A stretch of DNA of 64,000 nt, taken from NCBI GenBank assembly GCA_949987705.1, contig OX465282.1, forward strand, positions 92,740,070 to 92,804,069, read 5' to 3'. This document shows, piece after piece, positions 55,315 through 64,000 of this stretch. Position numbers and translations under genes: made by a program. Origin of the DNA: Thereva unica (Eukaryota > Arthropoda > Insecta > Diptera > Therevidae). The first letter of the stretch is position 1. Each line of letters opens with the position of its first letter. Under the pieces are notes generated by a model. That model was given only the letters and a program-made list of their open reading frames with translations. It was not told the origin of the DNA and searched no databases.

Positions 55315-56560
55315 CTAGCTGGGACCCGGTGCGCCTACGCTGCACCCATAAGTCAATAGTAAACAATAAAAACCATCCATTGACTTAATATTTTTCGAGA
55401 TATGAATTTTACACAGATGAAATGCCTCAAAGAACATGGGTCTTGCGTCGGCCGCCATGAATCGGTATATTGAGTCTACTACATTGCTTATTGTATTCTA
55501 CTTATCATACCCTTTCATTTGATACCCATGTTGAGGGGATTGTAAAGAAAGTGGTAATCCGGCCTCTTTAGACGGCCGCCATGGATCTAAAGATATATTT
55601 TGTATACTACATTGCTTATTGTATTCTACTTATCATACCCTTTCATTTGATACCCATGTCGAGGTGGTTGTGAAGAAAGTGGTACCCCGCCCTCTTAAGA
55701 CGGTCGCCATGGATCTAAAGATATATTTTGTATACTAAATTGCTTATTGTATTCTCCTTAACATACCCTTTCATTTGATACCCATGTTGAGGTGGTTGTG
55801 AAGAAAGTGGTATTCCGGCCTCTTGAGACGGCCGCCATGGATCTAAAGATATATTTTGTATACTACATTGCTTATTGTATTGTACTTATCATACCCTTTC
55901 ATTTGATACCCATGTCGAGGTGGTTGCGAAGAAAGTGGTAATCCGGCCTCTTGAGACGGCCGCCATGGATCTAAAGATATATTTTGTATACTACATTGCT
56001 TATTGTATTCTACTTATCATACCCTTTCATTTGATACCCATGTCGAGGTGGTTGTGAAGAAAGTGGTACCCCGCCCTCTTGAGACGGCCGCCATGGATCT
56101 AAAGATATATTTTGTATACTACATTGCTTATTGTATTCTACTTATCATACCCTTTCATTTGATACCCATGTCGAGGTGGTTGTGAAGAAAGTGGTACACC
56201 GCCCTCTTGAGACGGCCGCTGTGGATCATTTTAGTTTCAATAGCGTCATGGCCTACCTATTGTTTGACAGCTGCGTAAATTTGAAATTTTCATTAAATGT
56301 AATGATTCAATTTAATGACAATTTTACATTTGTCAAACAATAGGTAGGCCATGAAGCTATTGAAACTAAAATGAAGTGAAAATTCCTAAAATTACCATTT
56401 TTGTTTGGATTTGGCAGCTGTTTTTTTGGTTAAAGGTATAAAAAATAGCCTACGACCTATTCTCAGACCTACCAAATATACACCAAAAATTTCATGCAAA
56501 TTGGTCAACCCGTTTCGGAGGAGTACGGTAACAAACACTGTGACACGAGATTTTTATAGA
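55315..56560 (-). mobile_element. non-autonomous Helitron, copy 2 of a tandem pair
   Basis: Offset from copy 1 by exactly 1304 bases and, by eye, identical to it over all 1246 bases, including all six 128-bp units and the hairpin MITE. It is in the same orientation, head to tail. Confidence 0.85.
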
Positions 56561-56566
56561 TATAGA

Positions 56567-56695
<129 letters not shown>

Positions 56696-56764
56696 ATAGA
56701 TTTCCATGCTTTGCTGAAAAGTGCGCCTTATGTGCTAGAAGGGTTAGCTCTATCTATTTTAAGA

Positions 56765-57645
56765 ATATTGCTCATTATCAAAATACAGGTTCACTTTATG
56801 CATCAATCGAACTTCAATGCACTTGAAAAGCTATTATTCCAAGAATCATCGTAAACACATTTGTATAATTCCTTTACCTCATACCATCATTACCTGATTT
56901 TTATCCTTACAAGTCGCTACTGATGCCGAGCATAAAAAAATCGATTAAGCTTTCAATTCATAAAATGCCAATTAAGAAATTGAAAATTGCTATTCTTAAA
57001 TTAAATCCAACGAACTAATTTTCATTAATACAAAATTAACTTGAAAATTGTCTTTCCAGGACACTGATTGAGATCTTCGTGACTTCACAAGGATAACTCA
57101 ATTAATAAAAAGCTCTTCTGTCAATTCCAAAAAGGCCATCCAGGATCTTCTTGTCGGTTAATTAGGGTCTAAAATCCTCTATAAATAATTCGGATAAAAA
57201 CGGCTTAATTCCATCTAAATTCCCGTGTAAATACAAACGTAGAGATTGTTGCATTATTTGTAAAATACGCCCCTGTTTAATATGGGGAAAAGTCACCCCC
57301 AAAAGGAATTAACAGTGTGTGTGTGTGGGGTAATTTTTTCCCGTTGACGTGGTACATGCATAACACAGTCAATCACCCCTGACCAAACAAAACCCGGATT
57401 TTAAAGAGTGCGTTGGTGGAAGAAAGTACCAGCGTCACATTTTCGAAGGATAAAAATATTTCGTTTTGGGGGTGGGGGCTACCAAGGATGAAGGAATGGG
57501 GCTGAGTAAATACCATCAGGATCCTGTTGCTGCATCATAACGAGAAAAAATTAGCTGACATCTGTCATTATGTGAATTTGACATCCTGTAAGTAAGGGAC
57601 ATACTGCTTTATTGATTTCTGCTTATTTCACCTCCGTCCTTATAG
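56765..57645. other. quiet region, possible intron
   Basis: No transposon termini were recognised. A pyrimidine tract plus TTTCCAG at 57052-57058 precedes an 11-codon frame (TLIEIFVTSQG), too short to call. The end of the region (57620-57645) is a strong splice acceptor tract. Confidence 0.35.
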
Positions 57646-57749
57646 TCCCCCCTCGGCGCAGCACATACCATCCAGATCATCAGTCTCAATACAACGACAA
57701 CATTACGCCCGAAACGGCAGCAGGAGCCACAAATAAATTGTTCGATTGA
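57646..57749 (+). CDS. candidate host 3' coding exon (partial)
   Basis: After a long pyrimidine-rich tract and CCTTATAG (57638-57645) a frame in phase 2 reads PPRRSTYHPDHQSQYNDNIT followed by PETAAGATNKLFD and TGA at 57747-57749. The composition (charged, Asn/Gln/Thr-rich, GC-richer than its surroundings) is unlike the neighbouring repeats and resembles the C-terminal tail of an insect protein. The other two frames are also open for a while (SR-rich or mixed), so it is not proven. The gene is not recognised and no upstream exon was identified. Confidence 0.35.
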
Positions 57750-58569
57750 GTGTTTTGATGCTCCTAATGTAACGTCAATATTTATATCAGGATTCAGGAC
57801 TTTCGGCTTTTATTGATTTTTGGTGTTCAGTAATTCGATTTTGCTTTTATAGGGACACTCGCGTGAATTGAATTTAAAGTATGAAAGGACAACAGCTGGA
57901 TTTTATTATGTTGCCCCCCTCTGCTTGCTGCCACTGGGCTAAGTCACAACTAATCGCTTGTTGGCTTTTTAAGTACGCTATAAATTTTGTATTGAAGGGA
58001 TACGGTTAACGATTAAGGAGGTGTTTTTGAAATTGATATTTCGAAGGGATACTCAGCACACGTATTCGTTTTTATGTCGTTAGTTAATTGAAATACGAAT
58101 TAAGAAATCGTTTTTATGGGAAATCCCTTTTTTTGTTTTTGTTGTAATCGGTATATGTATTGGGTTTTTATTCAATGATTGTGAAGCATTGAAGGATAAA
58201 ATAAACCAACAAATGACATGTCACTAATGCCTAATTAGAATTCGTATAGAGAGCCCTATCTTTTCGTTACAATACGAGCTCATGGAAGCGTATTTTAACC
58301 AAGGCTGAAAGGATGCCGGAGACTAGGAACATAAAATAGGACTAAAGCAGACAATTTTTTTTCTTATTATCTGGGAATGTGAATATGACACACAAATTTC
58401 TCATCAGTGCTATTTGTCGTCTCCTAGAAAATATGAGGAAGAAATTTGGTAAAATAATAAGCAGCAATGGAATCCACTAGAGCAACTCTTACAAGGACTT
58501 AACGTCGTCGTCTTTAGTTTTAGAGCTTAATATAGTAGCACGGTCGTACAAAAATATTTTTATTTTTCA
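57750..58569. other. no gene recognised
   Basis: If the exon above is real this would begin with its 3'UTR; no convincing AATAAA is placed close by. The rest is AT-rich without repeats. Confidence 0.35.
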
Positions 58570-58799
58570 ACTTTCCAGTTTATAGGGAAGTTATTGCGAT
58601 CGGTCCGAAAATCGAAATCGTAATTTTCAACGTATTTTCATTTTTCAAGATCCCAATAGTTTGCTTAAAACATTTGAGAAAAAATATGCGTGCGTGTGTA
58701 TGCGTATGAATGTGGTCATTTTTCCCTGTACGATATCTCGCGAACCAAAAGAATATTGTCTTCGTTGAAGTGCCGTTCAAAGAGTATTAATGGAAATAT

Positions 58800-60396
58800 T
58801 TGGTGGCGTCAATAAAAACTGAGTGCAAGGGGTCACTCCTATTTTTGGAGTGAACACTTAGTTTGGCGTGAATAAAAATAACCTTCGTTAGGTTTCGTTA
58901 AGTACTTTACTCTGTCGTTTCTCTACTTCATTTTAGTGTGAATAAAATTCAGGGGTGGGAGCACTTAAGTTGTTACAATCGACCTCTTCATACAAAATTT
59001 TTTGTAACACTTGAATTTTTATATGAAGAGGTCGATTGAAACAACTTACGTGCTCCCACCCCAGTTTTTACGTTTGTTTGTGAGTGAACGCAGAACGCAC
59101 GCATTTGTGCGTACAGAGCACCAATTTCATTATTTCATTATTTTTTGCCAACCATTTCTTCTTTGGCTACTTCATTTCTTCACGTGAAATCGGAAATTTG
59201 ATCCATTTATCTGCTCTTGTGCATGTAGTACTACACACCTCCCAAATTATTTTGCCGCTGTTGTTCTAGGGAAGCCAAGATCTTCACCGACTTGAAATCC
59301 CGGATCACCTACATACATTAAGAAGGTTTTATTTTTTTTTTTTCAAGTTTTGGTATAGCGAGTTTCTTCATTATTTTTTTCCAAAAAATTATTAGTAACC
59401 ACTAAACATTTGCAAACTCCAATCTATACAGCGTCTTCAAGTTATAACCGGAATCACCAAATCACCGCTGACATTTCTTTTCCGAGGATTAATATTCAAA
59501 AACAAAGAGGCTGGGGAGAGAGCTTCCTTTTAATTCGGGACTTGCACAGGTAATTAGACGTTCGATGAATCCTTTGTTGGAATTCGTAGCTAATATTTTC
59601 ATGGGTGATTCCTAGATGTATTTGGAGGAAAAATTGTTCTAGAAAGGGGGCTATCCACACTATCCTCTAAGATACAGGGTGTTTACGAAAAAAATTATAT
59701 GTTTTTTTAAATTTACCTCCCTATAATTTTGGTAAAGCAACATACTTAGGCTCATATTTCATGTACATGTGTTTTCTTTATGTAGTATAAAAAGCAAAAA
59801 CTTGAGTGACTCCATTTAGGTGGAACGTATGAGCAAAATCACAATTTTCTTCGTTTTTTGGCATTTGCAAAGACAAAGGATTAATTGAACTTCTGATGAC
59901 CTATACAAGTACCGAATGAGAGCATATGAATATTTTAAATCTTTAAAACGGTGATATCTCATGAATGACAATTCGAAAGGGTAAATGATCTACAAACTTT
60001 GTAAACATTATTTTGCGATAAAATTACCACAAAAACTAATATTTTGAGCCTAAACCCCATCCCTTGAGCCTAAACCCCTCATAACTCGTTATTAAGCACC
60101 CTAAAAAGAAGCTCTCTGTCAAGTTTCAGCCTGTAGCCAATCATTTTCGCTATTTTTAATATTTTAACGGTACTACTTTGCTTTTTGATAAAAATTAAAT
60201 TTTTGGCTACTTTGTCTCTTACTTAACGTACAACATTGACAACACTTCAACACTTGAATCCCAAAATTTCCCATGAGTGAATTGCATTTGAATGAGGATA
60301 TTTCTATTCATACCGAATCGAATGTTCATTTTTAACGAATCACTCCACTCAGAAGTGTTTACCGTAAGTACGACTCAGTTTTTTTTCACACCGCCC
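58800..60396. mobile_element. TIR element nested in family X copy 3
   Basis: GGCGTCAATAAAAACTGAGT at the left faces ACTCAGTTTTTTTTCACACC at the right. Related GGCGTGAATAAAAAT motifs recur just inside the left end (58863, 58935). A small MITE is nested at 58950-59064. A lone TACAGGGTGTTTACG end is at 59683. The 1.6-kb interior encodes nothing recognised. Confidence 0.55.
58950..59064. mobile_element. 115-bp fold-back MITE
   Basis: GGGGTGGGAGCACTTAAGTT and CAATCGACCTCTTCATA pair with their reverse complements at 59013-59062 around an AT-rich loop. Non-coding. Confidence 0.7.
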
Positions 60397-60624
60397 ATGA
60401 TCTGAAAAGATTTTCATAAAATTCGGTCGAGCGTGTTTGTTTAAACGACGAACGTGATTTTTGTACCTGTACGATATCTCGCGAACGAAATATGATATCA
60501 ACTTCGCTAAGGTGCCGATCGACGAGTATTAACCAATATATAGTTTGAAAAAAAATCATTAAATTTGGTCGAGCCGTATTTTTGTTGAAACGATGAACGT
60601 GGTTTTTGCACCAGCACGATAACT

Positions 60625-60871
60625 CTGTGGTACTAAGGCAGAACCCGATATGTCCAAATATACAATTGTTCAGGAAACGGGTTTTTAAGTTTAAACTGAT
60701 AACGTAAATATATACATATTGGACTTTTTAATTTTGATGGTACACTTTTTAGAGAAACAATCTGTCATATTGGGTTTTGGCAACGTATTATTTACTAAAT
60801 TTTCGACATGTTAGCAATTAAAACGAAAAATCGTTTTTTTGGACATATCGGGTTTTGCCTTAGTACCACAG
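60625..60871. mobile_element. 247-bp MITE with 4-bp TSD AACT
   Basis: The TIR CTGTGGTACTAAGGCAGAAC continues CCGATATGTCCAAA (one mismatch over 33 bp between ends), with AACT at 60621-60624 and 60872-60875. It sits exactly at the junction between family X and the LINE relic. A 4-bp duplication with these ends does not fit the common superfamilies. Confidence 0.75.
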
Positions 60872-60875
60872 AACT

Positions 60876-62035
60876 GTAGGCTACAAACGCACAGCCAGAG
60901 CCAGTGATTGGTACGACAAGGAATGTAAAACAGCTATAGAAGCCAGAAAAAGAATTAGGAAAATACATAATATACATAAAAAGACCGACGAGGAGCAAGA
61001 AATTGAAATACGAGGAAACAAGAAGAACCGCAAAAAATATCTGAAGGAAGAAGAAAAGACAATTCCTCAACAATTACATCCTAAGAACAGAGGAAAACTT
61101 TGCACAAAAGAAACTTCTTCAAGAAAGGCTTCAGTAAGCTTCTTCAAGAAAGGCTTCAAACCCTCCTCCGGTATATGTAGAACAAAAGAAAGCACTATAG
61201 TCATAGGTAACGAAGATGAGAAGAAAAGATGGACGGAATTTTTTAGCGAGCTGCTGAACGCAAATGAGAGCATCCGACATGTACCAACAACATAACGATG
61301 ACACCAGAGAAGCAAATGTACCCACTCTGGAAGAAGTACAAAGTGCCATACGATCCTTAAGAAACTAGAAATCTCCAGGATTTGATAACAACCCAGCAGA
61401 CTTGATCAAACAAGGAGGCGAATCGCTTTCAACAGCTATACATGAATGCCTGACCATTGGGAGCTAAGCATTATCTGCCCAGTACACAAGAAAGTAGATA
61501 AATTCAACTGTGGAAACTATAGAGACATATCTCTTTTAAGCACAGTATATAAAATAATGACAAATATAATAAGGCTGACTGGAACCTTATGCAGAAGCCG
61601 AAATAAGCGAATACCAAGCTGGATTCAGAAGAAATAGGTCAACAATGGATCAACTTTTTTCAATAATTTAAATCCTCCGAAAATGCTGGGAATACAACAT
61701 CGACGTGTATCAGCTTTTTATCGACTTTAAACAAGCATACGACAGGATCGGCAGGGAGAAAATGTATGCGACAATGCTGGACCTAAACATCCCCCTACAA
61801 ATAGTAAAATTAAAAAAAATGACAATGGAAAACACAAGGTGTGCAGTCAGAATACAAGAAGAATTGACGGAGTCCTTCCCATTCAAAAAAGGCTTAAAGC
61901 AGGGCGATGGGCTGCCACCCATGCTATTTCATCTCTGCCTTGAAGGAATAATTCGCAAAGTAAATATTGATGCGAACGCAGCCCTGCTTAATAAATCAAA
62001 ACAGTTGGCGGGATATGCCGACGATATATTTAAAC
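60876..62035 (+). pseudogene. RTE-like LINE relic, linker and reverse transcriptase
   Basis: It starts inside the endonuclease-RT linker (ASDWYDKECKTAIEARKRIR) and continues with STIVIGNEDEKKRWTEFFSE, LSIICPVHKKVDKFNCGNYR, QLFIDFKQAYDRIGREKMYA, FKKGLKQGDGLPPMLFHLCL and the catalytic YADDI at 62017-62031, where it ends abruptly. Both the 5' endonuclease and everything after YADDI are missing. At least three frame shifts. The FKQAYD and LKQGDGLPP motifs suggest an RTE-related clade. Confidence 0.8.
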
Positions 62036-62230
62036 TGCCTTGCCAGATTACTGTCATTCGTTTTATGTATTTTATACTTTAACGTACATAGGTCTAGGAG
62101 GCCCTGGCTCTCCGTCTATTAAGAAGTTTGTTTGTAGTCATTCCTTAATATTAGTCCTACGAATCCGGTAAGCTTTAAAAACGTAACAATATTCGTACTC
62201 TTCTTTTGAGTTAGTGATTAGTTTCATGAT

Positions 62231-63194
62231 CCCTATATGGCCGATTCTCCAGAACCTTTAACCTGCTTGTCGCTTCGAAATTTTTATGACTAACAATTTT
62301 TATAAGAAGATTAAAAATAAAAGAAGCTATCAATAATGTTAAGAAACTATTAGTGAACAATAAGATATAAGTACGAAGTCATTTAAAACGATATATTGCA
62401 ATAAAATTTGAAAAAATGTTCCGTTACCTGTCACTTTTCGGCCTGTCTTTAACGCTAATCTGAATGAAAAACTATTTATATTTGTGGTAGGAAGCGTTGA
62501 AACAAATAGTGAAAAGTGAAAAGTTGTAGTTTAACTCTTAAGGAAAAATGCAGTTGTGTTCGGTGCAGTGTCAAATCGCTATATTTTCCAAAAAACAACT
62601 CTGAAGTTTGTCCCTAGGTTTTGATGTCAAAGTTGTAACCCGCATGGTAAGTCGAAGTACTCCGAATTGTCTCATTTTATCATAAATTTTTTTAAATGCA
62701 CTTATTGTTCAGACACTAACGAACATGTGCATACATTTTGTGACAAAAATAAGTTGAAATTGGTTGATTTTTGGGCAAAACTGGGTAACATGAACGTAGG
62801 TTACATTTAAATGTCAAAGTTGTAACTGCAATTAATTTGCTCATATTACATAAAATTCATCCCCGTAAAATTTCTTATGACGTATTGTAACTAATTAAAT
62901 CATATGTAACGTTTCCTTCACTTAAATTGTTTCATGAATCTTAAAAAAAAGTAATTTAAGCGAATGTCAAAATTGTAACCATGTCAAATTTGATGTCAAA
63001 ATTGTAACCATGTCAATATAACCATGTCATAAAAAAAATGCGCATTGAATTTTTTAATGTTCTACATCAGAAAACATTTATTTATGAAATAAGAAACACA
63101 AAAAATATCATGGCACGGTTGTGCTATCAATTTGAAATTTCATTTTTCCAATTAGCTCAGGTTAAAGGTTCTGGAGAATCGCCCATATACAGGG
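62231..63194. mobile_element. 964-bp TIR element
   Basis: CCCTATATGGCCGATTCTCC then AGAACCTTTAACCTG at the left is mirrored by CAGGTTAAAGGTTCTGGAGA at the right, 34 bp in all. Near the right end the phrase GTCAAAATTGTAACCATGTC is repeated, and TCAAAGTTGTAAC occurs further in. Non-coding; no matching target duplication. Confidence 0.65.
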
Positions 63195-63430
63195 AGCTTC
63201 AAACAAACGGCCATTTTATGTACCCAACCCGTCTAATTATTCAATTTACTCTGTAGAACTGGCGTGGAATTGGGGGGGTTTTAGGGGTTGAAAACAGTTT
63301 TTCGCGATTTCTAACCCTAACCTCAAAATTTTCGTAAAAATGGCGGAAAACCGGATTTTCTGTTTGTAATTTTTTTCTTTGACAAAAAATTTCTGCGAAG
63401 CTGAAACTTGGACAAAAGGTACCTTTTAGT

Positions 63431-64000
63431 GTTGCAAAGAATTTGGCATTGCTTCATTGTTTTACTAATTGTGATCCTATCTAAGAACTTGCAGGAAAAG
63501 AAATAACAATAAAAACAATTCTACAAAATACAGATTGCCCTCGTTTGGCTGATATTTTTTACAAAAACAATGCTGATAAAGAGATAATAGCTGATTATGA
63601 CAGTAAATTTACAGTAAAAAACAACATTTAACTGTGCTCGATTTACGGTTAAACATGTTCATATAAAACAGCCACATTTAAATCAAGTTTTTAATTGGAA
63701 AAATTACCTCCATCAACAGGGGCAGCAAAACAGCATTGTTTTAGCTTCAAACGTGGTAAGTAATCGCAACAGGTTGGGGTTGGAGAGAAACAGCGGAAGG
63801 CTAATGTTGCCGAAGCTTGCGAAGCCGAATACCACAGATGATAAATTAATACCCGATAATCTTGTGAAAACTATTTGTTGCAGCTGTGAAAAGGGCTGTT
63901 CTTCTCTAAAATGCGGCCGTAGAAAACATGGTGTGAAATGTACCTACTTGTGTTTAAATTATTTTAATTTAGAAAATTGCTCAAATGCTGAACTTCCTCA
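63431..64000 (+). pseudogene. broken copy of an uncharacterised Cys-rich invertebrate repeat protein
   Basis: VAKNLALLHCFTNCDPI, a stop at 63482, then ELAGKEITIKTILQNTDCPR; LPPSTGAAKQHCFSF at about 63704 in the same frame; then, shifted to another frame, NTTDDKLIPDNLVKTICCSC followed by EKGCSSLKCGRRKHGVKCTY and NCSN. From memory these blocks (HAFTGCD-like, LPPTSAAAKQHS-like, C-C-GC-CGCRK-G-C-C) occur in this order in abundant proteins of unknown function in arthropods and cnidarians. At least one stop and one frame shift. It runs off the end of the window. Confidence 0.55.

Larger units (their letters stand above)
58570..60620 (-). mobile_element. family X repeat, copy 3, split by a TIR element
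   Basis: The terminus ACTTTCCAGTTTATAGGGAAGT (58570-58591) is followed by GCGATCGGTCCGAAAATCGA and GTACGATATCTCGCGAACCA. The tandem units resume at about 60398 (GATCTGAAAAGATTTTCATA, GTACGATATCTCGCGAACGA) at about 149-bp spacing. The far end is truncated at the MITE at 60625. Confidence 0.65.

Noticed and set aside
54571..56343. Series of small identical proteins of 60-70 residues
   Set aside because: They recur every 128 bases and every 1304 bases, so they are products of the Helitron tandem repeats.
57059..57095. Annexin-like exon (TLIEIFVTSQG)
   Set aside because: Eleven codons are too few; the acceptor-like sequence is common in AT-rich DNA.
59683..60240. Complete Tc1/mariner MITE starting TACAGGGTGTTT
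   Set aside because: Only one end was found; no CACCCTGTA partner occurs downstream within the host element.

Overview
The window looks like transposon-dense intergenic or intronic DNA from an insect. It is AT-rich, with no operons, no rRNA and no clear multi-exon host gene. The repeat types support this placement: Jockey/CR1-type LINEs, a short-LTR Ty3/Gypsy element, PIF/Harbinger with an MADF-BESS companion gene, mariner, hAT, Helitron and a tRNA-derived SINE. The order and species cannot be fixed from this sequence. All similarity statements come from reading the sequence by eye; no search was run.

Layout. 0-2.3 kb: a 5'-truncated LINE between long inverted repeats. 2.7-4.5 kb: a PIF-type element carrying a 158-bp satellite. 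5.5-6.7 kb: a possible host promoter and first exon (weak). 7.3-8.2 kb: relic of an autonomous Helitron with Pif1-like helicase. 8.2-14.3 kb: a decayed near-full-length LINE on the minus strand, split by a hAT element and by a repeat called family X here. 15-21 kb: MITEs, including two PIF-type elements that share a TTA target site, one with a MULE-type MITE inside it. 21.3-22.7 kb: LINE fragments. 23.2-23.8 kb: a PIF deletion derivative. 23.9-29.4 kb: a three-level nest with an almost intact Mag-like Ty3/Gypsy element (24110-28708, identical 106-bp LTRs) at its core.

30-42 kb: tandem repeats, fold-back elements, a 502-bp direct duplication whose second copy contains a SINE, a LINE relic and a Tc1/mariner relic. 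42.9-47.0 kb: a large inverted-repeat element hosting a structurally complete PIF/Harbinger transposon (43579-46109) with two convergent genes, transposase and MADF-BESS protein. 48.7-51.8 kb: LINE and mariner relics and MITEs. 52.3-56.8 kb: a LINE whose 3' region contains two apparently identical head-to-tail non-autonomous Helitrons. 56.8-58.5 kb: quieter DNA with one candidate host 3' exon. 58.6-63.2 kb: a third family X copy, MITEs and another LINE. 63.4 kb to the end: a broken copy of an uncharacterised cysteine-rich invertebrate repeat protein.

How the parts relate. The intact PIF element and two deletion derivatives share one plan: the two genes start just inside opposite TIRs and converge. 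The derivatives lost the middle but kept both gene starts. The Helitron helicase relic has the same 3' terminus as the tandem non-autonomous Helitrons and is a plausible relative of the machinery that moved them. Clean target-site duplications at many junctions allow the insertion order to be read directly.
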